This document shows positions 14,311 through 27,560 of a stretch of 64,000 bases of DNA, one piece after another; the first letter of the stretch is position 1; every line of letters starts with the position of its first letter. The notes under the pieces are model-generated. The model made no database searches and was not told the origin of the DNA. It worked only from the letters and a program-made list of their open reading frames with translations. The translations under genes and the position numbers were made by a program. The DNA is from Rachycentron canadum (lineage: Eukaryota; Chordata; Actinopteri; Carangiformes; Rachycentridae). The stretch lies in assembly GCA_038496675.1 (NCBI GenBank), contig CM076648.1, positions 19,712,365-19,776,364 on the forward strand, in the 5' to 3' direction.

Positions 14311-15345
14311 TTATTTCCATTTTACCTTTTCATAAAGTAAAACTTTCAATTGTTTCATTAACACACAGCTGATTTCATCTTGCAGAGGACACTTTAAGCA
14401 GTTTCTACCTCCACACAATAACATGTTGACAGAATCTCAACCAGGAAAAATGAGTTTGCTGGGCGGCTCTGATCAGGAGTCATTTGGGTGTTAATTTCAT
14501 TTGGTGGTAAGAAAACACAGACAGGTTTTCAAAGTAAAATCCTCAAGACAGTTAGGACTTAACAGACAGAGAGAGATACACAAGTGTATCACAGTTAAAG
14601 ACAACACGGTTGGCGAAAACAACACTTAGTTCAAGCTTTTTTAAAACAGCAACTCAGCAGCTATTCAGCTGTAACTTCTTAGCATAAAGCAATAGACAAA
14701 GAACATCAGTCACAGCAATCCCATCCCATTTTCTGCAGGAATTACATAGTTTAGTTTCAGATTTGCTTCAGTCTCAACTGGAATTACCTATTAGGGACAA
14801 CTGTCCCAAAATAGCTTCAAATGGCCCACAACATTTCAGAAACCAAATTGTACCCAGCAGAGACTAATCTGATAGCTGATGCTGCTCCCTTGAAACAGAC
14901 CGCTCAGCAATTATTCCTACAGGGGGATGGGGACACAGATCCCCTCGAATGCAGAAAGAAAGAGAATCCCCGCCTCTCAATATTGTGCTGTGTTCACACA
15001 ACAGCTGCATGTGGCAGATTTTGGTGCTTGTTCACTTTGGGAGCATTCACTCTGATGGACAAGAACAATGTCTACAATTAAGAAAATTGTCAAAAACTCT
15101 GAATCATTTTCCAAAAAATATAATACATCACTATATATATATATATTGATTTCATGATAGAATATTCATTTTCATTTGGTAGAAGATTTTATTGGCACAA
15201 ACCATTGTGATGCAAAATGCAGATGTGTTGGTGGCATTTGTGAACCCATGTAACCACAGTTGGATGTGTATTGTCTCTGGTGAAGAATCCTTTGTGTTCA
15301 TAATAAAATCAGATATACTGTTTAGGATTTGAGACCATAACCTTT

Positions 15346-15365
15346 AAAAAAAAAAAAAAAAAAAA
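15346..15365. repeat. Poly-A tract (20)
   Basis: Twenty consecutive A residues, with no recognisable retroposon body next to them. Confidence 0.9.
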
Positions 15366-18300
15366 GTAGAAAATGGAAAATGGTTATTCAACATATATGT
15401 TGTTTTAAATTGTATTTATCTGTAAACAACAGATGCTGTATTTTTGTGAAAAATCATGTTGAGATTGGGATTTTCCAAACTCAAATGACTAATTGATGGA
15501 TTTTATTTAGAGAAACTGTAAAACTCTTTCCCACCATGGTGAAGGGAATGAAGCTGAAAATTTTTGAAGCACGGTTTTGAGAAAATACATTATATTTGGT
15601 AGATGTAGACTGTATATTTAATGTGAGCTTGTGTTTTGCTTTCATGAAATTTGAAGACAAAGATTGAAAATACTGAGGAAGCTACAACATTATTTTACTC
15701 TTTAGCACTTCAGCTGTGAGGACCAAGAACATTGGTTTGTACAATGTTCTCTGCAGGTGATTATTTATTTCTGTTCTTCTGTAGAAAAATATGAATATCT
15801 ACCAAATACTGTGACCCTGAACTCATAGCACAGCTGTTTGACTGACCACGTCATTCTGCACAGGTGGTCCTGGTATTGTGCCCGGCACTTCAACTTGAAT
15901 AGATTTCCTGTCACTTCTCCCTTTGTTTACTTGGCACTTGTTATAATTGAGGTCTTTGTACATTTCTAATTATTCAAAAGGTTTTAAGTCTCCAAGCAAC
16001 TTCTGCTGTGAGCAACAAGTAATTTGAGTGTTTTTGCTTGAATTCCACTTCAACCACGAATAGACTGATTTGGAAGCATTTAACATACATTAATCTTTAC
16101 TTCACAGAATTTAGTCTTATGACTAGTAAAGTAGTGTCTAAACTAAAAGTAGTGTCTTTTGCAGACAACAACATAACTAGAGCACAGACAAGTGGTGTTA
16201 AACAATAAATATATTGATAAAAGGACAAATCACTGAGCTCTGCCTGTGTTTTTCTTACATAATTACAACATTTTTGTGTAAACCCGTATTATTTATTATC
16301 CTCGTCTTTTGTTCACGCCAAAACCAATATCTCCACATTTTCTGATCCCTCTGATATTTTGTGAGTAATGCCTCTGAGCACTTTGGTTCATTCTGTAGTG
16401 AACCAATCATGAACCATTAAACTGCTGAACAGAACAAAATTGGGGAATGGATAAATTGCTGGTGGCAGCTTAATGATTAGAAAAGTAGTCTATGACTGAG
16501 AGCTGAATCCCACAAAAAGCTGAGAAAATCTGGGTGGGTAAGGTGAACATGTAACCCCCAGGCCACCCCACCCCTCCCAAACCACCCCACAGACTAACTG
16601 CTTCAGTGGAGCCTTTCAATAGAAGACCATGTGATCTGTGAAGGGCAGCTCCCGAGTGTTAGAGAGTGCAACTTTATGAATGTGAAACATGCCATTGCTG
16701 AGAAAGGCTGTGTCTGCTTAGCAACTCTTCCCTGGATAAATAAAGGTGAAAAAAACGATGGCAGCTGGAAGGTAAGGAAACAAGAAAATCGTTCAAACAG
16801 CAGGGAAATGTTTCATCTCCCTCAATCTGAATGACATTTATCTGTGATATTTAAACCCAATGTGCTGTAGCTGTTGTAATTAATGAATTCTCAGAGGATG
16901 TCTATGTTAAGGGGAGAAAATGTCTTAATGAATATCTGCTCATCAGAAGTGTATTTACACAGGATTCAACTGTAATCCTTTAAGAAAATGTGCCTGTCAT
17001 GCTAAAACTGTCCAGGATCAAATGAAAATGTTACTAACCTGTTGTGGGTTTTTTTTTTGTTATGTTGACCTATACACAAAGTATTTACACCTGTTTCTGC
17101 TTATGTTCAGCATTTTAAAATTATTCTGTTTACACCCCCTGGAAAGTCTTTTATATCATTTATTCTACATTGGTCTTTACCAAACAGTGTTGCTAAACAT
17201 GTCTGATGAAAGGTCAAAGCAACACAATGTTTAAATGCTAAATGATTCAGCATTAAAGCAACAATTTTCTCTATTGAAAATTATAACTTTGTGCTTTACA
17301 AATACAGAAATATTATGCTCAATACAAAACAAAGTAGCAAAAATGATGAAGATAAATAGAATTGTAATCTTTTAATTCTTCTGGGGGTTGTTTAAGATTA
17401 TGCGGTTTCATTTTCCTGATCATTTTCCAAGCAGCAATACCAAATGTCCAATATGAGGATGTGCTGATTTTCTCAGTTTGGTATCATTGTAAAGTCAGTA
17501 TCTTTGAGTTTTGTTGTTTGGTCAAAACAAGAAATTTCATGGACATGTTGAAGGGTATTTCTCAGTATTTAACAATGTGACTTGTATAATGCAGATCTTA
17601 CATTAATAAAAGCTAAATATACAACAAAAAACTAACTATATTTACTAAATACTAAACAAATTATCTGTGTGACTGTTGACTGTGTGAACTGATTCAGATG
17701 TTCTCTTTCTTTGGGGCTTCACTAAAATTCATGTAAATGTGGACGATAATAGACTTTGACTTAAATCTAATGCCATGACTGACATCTACAGTACAGGTCA
17801 CAGAACATATGAAGGGCTGTAATCACTCTACATTCATGACCAAGACACTGAGGCATTCTCATTTACTTTCAGGTGGGATTGACTCACTGGTGCTCAATAA
17901 CAATCCACTAAAGAGAACAGAAGCAATTCATGTCATATGCCACTGAGACGAGGGATGGTGCACAGCTTTTGTTTATTATGGTTGTACATATTGCACTTCA
18001 CTGTAAAACAAAAAGCCAAGCCTTTCACTAATGACTCATTACTGAAAGAACACAGGCATCCTGTTTACAGGGACTGAGCAATTAAGCCTCAGCCGATTAC
18101 AGGAGTCACTGTGACAACGAACACTAGAGAAGTATAGCATCCTTACAGCAACTCTAATCTATGTTTTTACAATAACAATGCATGAAATGACAATGTAAAA
18201 GGGAGGTCACTCGCAGTAACGAACCTACACAGAGTTTAAATCTCAATCTCCAGCTCTCCTTGGCTTTGCAGGGCTTTATAGAGTTTCAGCTCATTGTGTA

Positions 18301-18439
18301 GCTGTCCTGTCCTTAACTTTACTGCTCTGGTTCAATCTCACTGCATCCAACCTCATACTTTCATTTTCAGCAGCAGCAGGCAGCTGTTTTCCACAGAAAA
18401 AAAAAAAGCTCCAAAAAAAGCTCCTGTTCACTACCTGCA

Positions 18440-18760
18440 GCACTAAACAATAGAAAGAGTTAGTAGCTGGTGAACATAGGGGAACATATAGCGGCTAAAG
18501 AGGCAGATGTCTCCCTCAGGAGCTGGTAGAGACCAAAGTCAGAGCTAATAGACAGTGAATATTGGACAGCAGGTAGAAGCAAAAGTGATTTCAAGTGATT
18601 TTATCTGTTGCTCTCTAACTGCTTCATGTATGAAGACACTTGTCTCCTATCATGTTCCTAACATGCCATATCTACTCAAAATGTGATATGTGAATGTGTT
18701 TGTTCACAACTTGTTTCTGCTGCCCCCAAGTGGCCAAAGATTAGTTGCTGCTTTTAATTC
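18440..18760 (+). repeat. Dispersed repeat family R1, copy 1
   Basis: It contains GCGGCTAAAGAGGCAGATG, then CTCCCTCAGGAGCTGGTAG, AGACCAAAGTCAGAGCTAA and GTGAATATTGGAC in order. Two other stretches of the window hold the reverse complement of the same series (41637-41825 and 48531-48665). CTGCTGCCCCCAAGTGGCC lies near the right end. The family is dispersed in fish but I cannot name it. Confidence 0.6.
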
Positions 18761-21700
18761 AACGTACAGTATATGCGGAAGACACCAAGCATATGAACAT
18801 CAATAGAAAATGAAAAAATGTGACTCTAATACTATCCATTATTGTACAGTTTTGATCTACGCATGACAATTGTTGACTTAACTATCAAAACGACAATTTA
18901 GTAATTTAGAAATGCCAGATCAAATGACAATGTACAACATGACAGATGTTTGATGTGATGACAACAGAAAATCTGTATTATTTGAGCTCTCCTTTGGGGT
19001 TTTCCGACTCTCAACCTCAGCCATCAACCCTGTTTCAACATACAGTGTGCAGGTATTTTCTAACAAAAATCTCTGATGGACCCACTTATGCTTATGACAA
19101 GCATCCATTAAAGAAACAAGTTGATATACTGTTTTTAATTTTTACTTTTAAAAGATGAATGTTATTGTACTATGGACTTAGTGACAGCATATTAATTTAT
19201 CTTTCACAATGTACGTGTGCATTTTTGCTTAGAAAATGTGGACTTTCATGTTAATGAACTTAAATAGTCACATTAGCAGCTGCATTTTCGAAGTACTTTT
19301 GGATATTAATTTAATATTACTGAGAAACGTGATGCACCACAGTATAATTTTTTTTTAGGTTTTGGCACTGGTCAATATTATAACTAATAAGCAATTCAAG
19401 CAATAAAGAGTGAATCTAATTAGACTGTTCGGTATCAATTATCCAATATTAAACAATTCCGGCAGAAAATATCCTGCCAGTGCAAATATTTTGATACCAC
19501 ACTGCAAAGGCAGAGCACTTCAAGAGAGTACATGACTCACTGAGAAAACACTGAGGAAATGGTATTATGAATATTGTCTATTCCATTACTATACAGCTTT
19601 TGACAATTGGTATTTGCATTTCATCTGAAGTGCATTCATCTGTCAGTGTTAAGCATAATTATGCAACTCGTTTCTCAGCTGACAATAATGCTAAGGCACG
19701 TTTGTGAACTGAAGAGAATGATAATTGTTTTAAGCCTTTTAAGATGAAGTTAATGGGAGACCAGATACATTTCACTAAGTAAAGGCAGCAATATACTCAC
19801 TATTCAATCCTTAATACATATTTTTGACTACTACAATATCACTACTTTTTTGCATGAGGACAGAATACCAGTCTTGCAATGCATTTTAATTTGTGATTTT
19901 TCCACATATCATCCCAAACATCCTCGTTTTAACACAAAGCATACATTTCTTGTATCCCACATTAGAGGACGATGCTATTCAATGATAAAAGCTTGTGTTC
20001 TAGGAAGCGTGATAACAACTAATCTATGACACATACTTTTAGTGTTTGAAGAATAAACACTGGTGTTGTATCAAATGTCTTCTGAGAGCAATGAGAGCAA
20101 CAGCACAGCACCTGAAATGTGGCCTTGAATATAAAACGTCTGGCAACTCTTCAACCTGCACTGATCGTGGTCCTTTTAATTACTTTCTCATTTGTAGGAG
20201 CCACCCAAGGTTCTGTTTATTGTAGCCCACTTCATTACTGTCATGTGGCCAACGTGGTTGCCATGGTGTGACCATTGCACTATGTCCTTTGAATTTCAAT
20301 AATCATTCACAGTCTGATTTGTGCTGAGGACATTACCAGCCTGCACAAATATCATTTCCTCTCATCTTGAGGACTCAAACCCCATCCCTGAAAGTCATAT
20401 CTGTAATCATGCCTCTCCTGCAGATGTCATTTGATGGCAGGAACACCAGTCACGCTAATCTTTTCTCCATGCGATTCGCAGACATACCAATGTTTTATGT
20501 AACATTAGCGCGACGTCACTGCTGCGCATTAAAAGTCACTCAGAGGTTGCCCAACATGTGAGGTGCTCCATGAAGACACTTTAACCACTTCCCACCAAAC
20601 TGCTGGGCTGCAAAACACTTAAATGTTTACACAAGGCTGTCAGTTCAAACATGTCAGGCTTCTACGATGTCCTTCAGTATAAATAAAGAACCAGTTCATT
20701 ACATGGTGATGGAGATCTCACTCAATAGTAATCGAGACAAACGGTAACACAGCCGAGCCTCACTTCAAAAAGAAAATATAGGCAGACTTGGCACTCTACA
20801 CTTACTTAGGTCAGCCTTATTTGTTCAGAGCAGTTGCTCTTTCATCATCCAAGAGCTAAACAATGCCTGTAGAAAAAGGGTGGATTGTTCCCGCTCAGTC
20901 ATTATCCTTGGTAACCATTTGGAGTCCATCAATGTATAGATTGACATTACCATCTCCCCCTTGGCCAATAGTTAGGTCTGATTCTACATCTGCTCTACAC
21001 TTGACCTCAAGTCAATTCTCACAGTCGCAATGTGTCAGACATTGTTTGTGAACACCTTGACTCTGTATGCTGCGAGTTTCATCAAATTGCAAAGCAAGAA
21101 CAAAATTCAGACTGCGAGTGCCTGTCAATGAGATATCATGGGGAGTTTCTCTCAGCTGCTGTACGTCTTGATTGAATTTATTCATTGTCACTTGTAAGAA
21201 AGTATTGATCGGATGTAAATGATGATCTGCGGGATGTTTTCAACTCAGCAAACGTGACAGATTGAGCAAAGAAGGCTGGAGGAGGCCGAGCACCTTTCAT
21301 CCACACAATCCACAGAGAGAATACAGCAGAGTCGCTTTATCCTTGAAAACTGTTTCTATGACAAGAGAAATACAAATACTGAATAGTTTTCTCACATAAA
21401 GCTGATATAATATTTTGTTTGCCTGCTGAAAGTCTCATGATTTGATATATGGGCAACATGCTGTTATAACAAAAGGTTATCATGCCAGGGAAATAACCAA
21501 GGTCAGCAGCATAACGTTACATTTATTATAATCCTTGCCCAGCTCTGTCATTAATCGCCACATCTCATAAACCATCCTCGTTTTCATGCCTGACCCTAAA
21601 GAGATTGAAGAGACTCCATTTATTTTACAATATGCTCATATCCATGGGCAGATGTTAAGATATAAAGCAATGTGACAGTGTGTTTGCACTCTATGTATAA

Positions 21701-22230
21701 TCCAAAACTCTCAGTAGTCCTTTTAATTGCCGTCCAAAATACTCATAAATATTTGATAATGTGGAGATCCCACCAGATACCACCGTTTCCAAGAAGAGTC
21801 TGCTAAGGTAAGACACATAAAATACGGTGTAAAGAAAATATGTCAAATATTTTTCAAGAAATTCTCTGAAATGGAATATTTGAAAGTGTATAAAGATGGA
21901 GCTGTTTGATCTGCAGAAAGAAGGCAGAGAGGAAAAAAAACAACAAGCCAAATGCAAAGGAACGGGCTCGCTGCAGCCGCATCCCCAACCCTGACCCTGG
22001 GGTGGGCAGTCATATCTCACGGGACTAATGTCAATGCAGCCTTGTCTTCTGCCTAAGTACCAATTGATTTCTGCAATGACACATAGCCCTGCACCACCAT
22101 TATGGGGCCTGAGTAACCCACTCAATTCATTAGAACCAAATCCTTCTTAATCAAGATCTCAGGATGAGCAGGGACTAGCACCAAAACAGTTAAAGTTTTT
22201 GTGGATTCTTGTATTTCTTGTAAAATAGTA

Positions 22231-22231
22231 A

Positions 22232-22271
<40 letters not shown>

Positions 22272-22274
22272 TTT
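22231..22274. repeat. (AT)n followed by poly-T
   Basis: About 12 AT units run directly into about 21 T residues, a low-complexity junction prone to assembly and length error. Confidence 0.95.
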
Positions 22275-23009
22275 AAGTAAGTATCTCAACGTTTCAGCAT
22301 GCATAACAAAACTGAGAAAGCTTGCAAGATGCCTTTTAGATGTTGGGGTATAAAGTAAAATTAAGCATCGACCAAAGGCTTAGCAAATGCTGCCATCATA
22401 CATAAAAATTGAAATGGTTCCTATTCCATTAATTCTCATTCCTTAAGGCAACTCCATCAGGTCACATAATGGGAGGTTGCAGTTAACATATGAAATGGAT
22501 TCCCTCACACACCACTGATGTGACGATAGTGAATCAAGCAAAGCGAGGCAGAGCAATATGTAGACTAGACAGCTCAAGTCACAGTTCATTTTACTGCAGC
22601 AGATACACCTCACAGTCTCTTCAATGTTACACTATAGCAACAAGAAAAAAAAAAGGAAAAATGAGGATGTCACAAATGATAAGCCATGTTTGGGGCCATA
22701 ACCTCCAGGATAACAATAAAAAAATGACAGGTGTTTTAGGAACCAATCAACTCAAGAGAGAGGGTTTGAGTGCCAGTGAGATCAAAAGCAAAAAATCTGC
22801 CTACAGTATTATATTATCCCCTGGCCAGACAGAGAGAAAAAATTAAAGCTGAATATCTCTTTAAGATTTTCAGTTTGGAATAAGCTACATCAAAAAAGAG
22901 GGGTATAAATCAAATATTCTGTTCTGCTTTCAACAAAATCCGGCCATGTTAGCAATAATAAAAGCAATTTCAAGAGCTGTATGTTAAATACATCTCTGCC
23001 AACTGCTAT

Positions 23010-23270
23010 TGCCTCAGTCAAACCACTCTAGGGCAGCACTAGATCAAAAGACAACATAGCGTGATAATACACTGGCTAATTACCAACGACTATTAAAAGC
23101 ATAGCTAATTATGCATATTTGACAGGGGCAACAGTAGACAAAACACATGTAAACCTCTGCAGGAGGAGTGGAACAATGATGGAGCCGACATGTGCTATGG
23201 ATCAAGCAGTTTCCTCTTTTCAGTGGTGACCTTTGATCAAATCCATTCATGGATGCTTGTAGTGATGACA
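23010..23270. promoter_or_regulatory. Candidate regulatory element, homeodomain and TCF sites
   Basis: Unique sequence with GGCTAATTACC and GCTAATTATGCATATTTG (homeodomain/POU-like), then a TCF/LEF-type CCTTTGATCAAA at about 23,230-23,241. It lies upstream of lingo1, inside the presumed intron of the - strand gene. The assignment rests on site clustering only. Confidence 0.25.
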
Positions 23271-25572
23271 AATCTTTAGAAATATAGAATTACCTTTAGA
23301 TGTCCTTATTGCTGCCCTTTGCATTAAAATTTTAAGTCATAGCCATTTGCAGACTCTTATTCCATGTCGCCAACAGAAATGGCACTAACCTATAGATTCT
23401 GCAGAGTGAACGTGAAAATTCATTGTTGGTCTTGGAAACAGCACTAGCTCAATCTTGAATTACAAGCTTGATTACAATCGTGATGACTGAGAAAACGCCA
23501 TTCACAGAGGAAGAAGAAAAAACTAGTTCAGGACTTTTAGGATTTTTTAGACTTTTTTTTTGCTCAAGCCTCTGAGTACATTGTCATATTGTAATTAAAT
23601 ACAACATAGCAAATTATAGCCTCACTAGAGTTCAATCAAACTCACACAATGTCTATGAAACTGATTATGATCAGCTATAAAGTGCTAGGACTGTCTAAAT
23701 CTTAAGCACCACACTGAAAAAGATCCTCTTTGGGTAGAATTTGTGTAACAGTAGAAATGGTCTAAATATTCTGTAAAACTTCTTGCTTTACTAACTTGTA
23801 ATCAGAGCCCATTTATTATTTAAATTCCCACAAATAGGTCTCCCCCTTCCTACCACCACCCCCAAATTACATCATTATAAGATTAGCTGGTCATAGCTTG
23901 TGCTTTCTGTGGGCAAAGTAGGCAGACGCGGAGCTGCAGATCATTTGAGGACCTGGCACATGTTTAGTTGTATTTTCCTCCTTTTAAAAAATAAATCATG
24001 GTTGAGTAGGTCACGGTTAAGGTTTTACCTTAGCCTGAAAATTTCATCTGCATTTAACAAAATAAAGCTTTTTGAGGACATAGAAAACAAACTAATCTAA
24101 CACCGATTATCTGTGTTGTGGTAATTACTTTTCATCACATTCCCCCTCAAGAGGCAGTGTACAAATTGTGCTGACCACTGTACCACAATTACCACTGTAA
24201 AGACGCCATCTGCAACTGGCACTTATCACCTTGCACTATGGCGACAAACAATATTTTATAAACTAAATAATTAGTTAGTTAATTAGTTTAACAAGCTTAG
24301 AAGTGAGAAATGTATGTCAATTTATGTGCATAATCAAAACAAAAAGATAGTGGTCAAAGATACTGGATGTTTCCAGAACTGTTGCTTGAAGGTTATTTAT
24401 GCATTTGCTTTATGTGAAGAAAAGTAGGTGTAGGTGTGTTAAAAAGGTGTGCGAGTGCTTAATTTGCTGACTACTAAACGCTAGAGGTTAATACATCAAT
24501 ACTGCCCCTAGTTACATGACTCATACATCATCAGTGTGCTTCTCTGATATTGACAAATATGCTGGATGTGGGCAATAACCTTGAGTTCTTTTTCTACAAA
24601 TCTCTGTCTAATGTAAGTCCTAGGCAAAAGACAGAATACACATGGCAGACGTTCATGTGTTTGGCATCAAATCATGAATAAATTGTAAGTATTTGTCGAT
24701 TTAGTTAATGAAAACAAAAAGAAAACACTGACTTCAAAGCCTTCATGCTCCCCGTACATGCATTCCTCAGGAACTGCATTCAACTAATTCACCAAGAAAA
24801 GATGAAAACAGTATTGAAATGTTTTGGGGCACTGAAGAGAAAAAGGAAAGGCAAGTTTTATAATGCATGCCTTCCTGCGTGTGATGTCTCCATGGTATAG
24901 TCAAAGCCCTGAATTTCCACTCACGGCTCTCATTAAGGCAGTGGTGTCAGGCACTGGCAAAGAAGAGGAATGATTTTATCAATGATTTAATTAATCATCA
25001 AAACTCCCCCTGTCCACACATTTCTCTCTTATTCATTCTTCTCACCCATCACTCTCGCTTCTTCCAAAGCCTTATATTGTGCGTGCACACACACACCCAC
25101 AGACAGAAAGACACACACAACTGCTCTTTTTCAAGACACTGCAACACAAGTAGCCTTGTCCTTTCTCGCAGTTCCCCTGACTTCAACTTGCTCCCTGCCA
25201 GACCAGCAGGCAGCAAAAGTCCCAAAAAGCAATGTCACCACTATTCAAGAGGCATCGCATTCAGTGAATTACCACCACAAAAGGACAACTGTCCTCAGCC
25301 TGCCCAGAACTGAGAAAGATAATAGCCTAGTTCAACAGATAAGCTCTTCCATCCTCCTTTCAAGTCTTTCAGTCTCTAACATGCTTAGCACACAGAGAGG
25401 CTCTGGCAGGAGAAATTAAGGCTTCAGGATTTGACAGGACTGAACAGACCTTCAGATTAGTAATCTAAGATTGCTCATTGCATGCTTTGAACCTATACCC
25501 CCTTTTCTTTTAGAGGGTCTATCAGGGAGAAACTGACAAAAAAAACAAACTCCTTTCTTATTTTTTTCTTAC

Positions 25573-25634
25573 CTGGTGTTGAGGCTCAAAGCTGGACAGA
25601 GAAGCAGTAAGCAAATAGCTTGGATGAATTTCAT
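25573..25634 (-). CDS. First coding exon of an unrecognised secreted or membrane protein (signal peptide)
   Basis: Read on the - strand, ATG at 25634 begins MKFIQAICLLLLCPALSLNT and then two bases (AG) of a split codon. The exon closes with CACCAG|GTAAGA (GT at 25572-25571). The peptide is a textbook signal sequence: Lys2, a leucine-rich core and small residues near the expected cleavage site. The start is supported by G at -3 and by an in-frame TGA 33 bases upstream (25667-25665). A TATA-like promoter lies about 200 bases upstream. The exon ends in phase 2, so more exons must follow at lower coordinates, probably after a long intron. I do not recognise the protein; a secreted factor, matrix protein or receptor are all possible. 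It would be transcribed divergently from lingo1. Confidence 0.55.
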
Positions 25635-25808
25635 AGCTGTCTCACACTCCCGTTCCTTCTCCCTTCACAGATGCTTTTTGCCTTTCCCCCGTGTCTCTCT
25701 CCCCGCTCTCTAGCTCTCCCACTGGCTGCCTGGGTTTTTTAGCACACTCTCATACACACACACCCAGACACACAAGCAGCGAGGCAGACAAATGCAACAC
25801 AGTGGCTC
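25635..25808 (-). other. 5' UTR of the - strand signal-peptide gene
   Basis: The stretch between the expected start site (about 25-30 bases after the TATA-like element) and the ATG is about 170 bases, with purine- and TG-rich runs. It carries an in-frame stop (25667-25665) and no ATG that I can see. The start site position is inferred, not observed. Confidence 0.4.
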
Positions 25809-25830
25809 GGTAAGAGGGAGGATCTCTGGC

Positions 25831-25950
25831 TTTAAATAACACAGGGACACGGACTGACTTGCTAATGGAAAGGAGCGGGTGGGGCTGAAATCAAGAGAGA
25901 GAGATGTGGGAGTGATATGATGTCAGCGCCCGTACAGCTACAGCTATTGG
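25831..25950 (-). promoter_or_regulatory. Promoter of the - strand signal-peptide gene
   Basis: On the - strand, in order toward the gene: CCAAT (25950-25946), a CRE/AP-1-like TGACATCA (25925-25918), a CACCC/GC-type element CCCCACCCGC (25884-25875) and a TATA-like TTATTTAAA (25839-25831). Their spacing from the predicted 5' UTR is what an RNA polymerase II core promoter would show. Each element alone is weak evidence; it is the ordered set just upstream of a signal-peptide exon that is persuasive. Confidence 0.45.
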
Positions 25951-26716
25951 TGAGAGGCATTCTTGCCATTGTTTGGTGCCGGTTGCTCCTCCAACAATAC
26001 ACCTCTCCATTCATTTTATCCTGCCTGTTTATACCCAAGATAGAAAGACTGGGCTGATAGGTGGATACGGCAACCTTTAATGGAAAGAGTGGGAAAACCA
26101 GGTCATCACTGCAAGGAAACACTCAAGGGTTTAACAGTTCAGTAACAGCAAAGTCACAGCTCAGTTGAAGCAAGACACTAATAGATTTTAAGTGTAATTA
26201 GCGCCGTATTTAAAACATAAAGCAACGTTGGTTTGTTCATGAATGAATGATAAAAATGATAACATCAATTACCTTTAGAGGGGAAAAATTCCCAACTAAG
26301 TGAAATAACTGTGTTCATTTTTTCTCTCTCTGCTTCTTGTCGTCATTAGGATTAAATGTTTTCCCCTTGCCTTCTGGATAAATGTCATGTCCAATCACAC
26401 AGTAGATGAATGCGTTTTGTTAAAATGGAGCTACCCTGAAATAGTAAAATGAAAAATGCTAGTTAATCTTACTCTACGTCCCTATTTGATAAGAAAACTA
26501 AAATGAAACAGATCAAATACACATTTAATAATACAGAGGAAAAATAGTTTACACTATGTAAAATAATGTAAAGGAAGTAGGAATATCATCCTAGCAACTA
26601 AATTTTCGACGTGAAAGGATAAAAATATTGTCCTCATTAAAATACTGGGAGGGCAAGACTTTTAAACCTGATAATTTAGTACAAAATTCAAGTCAATTCC
26701 CTATGTAGTATGGAGG

Positions 26717-26885
26717 TAGGGATAAAATTGTCTTTCACAATATATGTGATTTTATATTCGGACTCAGGTCGATTGTTATTTCCATACATATGCCTAACAT
26801 ACATACAGGAAAATGAAATGTTCCTCATGGGCCATAGTGGAACAGAGCAGACATTATGGATAAGGGGAAACGTGCTCAAACCAGA
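26717..26885. repeat. Duplicated block A, copy 1
   Basis: This block recurs at 27159-27334 in the same orientation, 442 bases away, with few mismatches and small indels. Shared landmarks are TAGGGATAAAATTGTCTTT at the left and CAGACATTATGGATAAGGGG near the right. It is not a repeat family I can name. Confidence 0.8.
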
Positions 26886-26936
26886 ATAACTGTGATAAAA
26901 GAAAAAAAACTAAATTAAAAATTAATTAACATCAAG

Positions 26937-27157
26937 TTTTGTTTGAATAAGACGATGTAGATCTTTTGTCACATTATAGAATAATTTATGCAAGTGAATT
27001 GTAGTGTTGTAAACTAAAACATACAGCTCTTTTTCTTTGAGGCAACCACACAGGGACAAAAAGTAGAAATGTATTATAATGACTTTCTAACTCCCGGCCT
27101 CACTTGCCCTGTCAGTCATTTTGAAGTTCAAGGTTAACCTTATGAAAGTAAAAACAG
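26937..27157. repeat. Duplicated block B, copy 1
   Basis: A 221-base block beginning TTTTGTTTGAATAAGA and ending GAAAGTAAAAACAG. It recurs at 28184-28404 at exactly the same length and nearly identical by eye. It lies between the two A copies. Confidence 0.8.
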
Positions 27158-27158
27158 A

Positions 27159-27334
27159 TAGGGATAAAATTGTCTTTTACAATAAATGTGATTTTATATT
27201 CAGACTCAGGTCGATTGTTATTTCCATACATATGCCTAACATACATAGAGGAAAATGAAATATTGTCCCTCATGGACCATAGTGGAACACAGCAGACATT
27301 ATGGATAAGGGGAAAAGTGCATAAATCAAAATAA
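27159..27334. repeat. Duplicated block A, copy 2
   Basis: Second copy of block A, abutting block B copy 1. It differs from copy 1 by scattered substitutions and a 3-base insertion, and it is followed by a short ATA microsatellite. Confidence 0.8.
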
Positions 27335-27357
27335 TAATAATAATAATAAATAATAAT
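27331..27357. repeat. ATA-rich trinucleotide repeat
   Basis: AATAATAATAATAATAATAA and a short interrupted extension, directly after block A copy 2. Confidence 0.85.
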
Positions 27358-27516
27358 TGCAGATAAAAGAAAAATTACAGCAAACAGTCTTAAATTTGTA
27401 TGACTGAAGTCGCTAACGATGATGAAAAATGAAAAATGTTGGGCGTGTTGTTTGTTGAACATTAATTAAGCTGTTCAGTTCAGTGTCCATCACATTAGTG
27501 GTTAAACACAAGCCGC

Positions 27517-27560
27517 CCACCACCACCACCACCACCACCACCACCACCACCACCACCACC
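27517..27560. repeat. (CCA)n microsatellite
   Basis: About 14 perfect CCA/CAC units. The poly-Trp frame on the other strand is an artefact. Confidence 0.95.

Larger units (their letters stand above)
8510..25572. other. Non-coding sequence, probably an intron of the - strand gene
   Basis: If the signal-peptide exon at 25.6 kb continues to exons at lower coordinates, this stretch is its first intron in whole or part. It holds microsatellites (9.2, 14.3 and 22.2 kb), a MITE-like repeat (13.3 kb), a GCTAGCTAAC-rich segment near 12.9-13.1 kb, R1 copy 1 (18.4 kb) and a few candidate regulatory clusters. No convincing coding exon was recognised. Confidence 0.5.

Noticed and set aside
21691..22125. 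144-codon open frame on the - strand
   Set aside because: It opens with TTG, has no recognisable domain and no supporting splice or promoter structure. It looks like a chance open stretch, although the sequence around 21.93-22.13 kb may be a conserved element.
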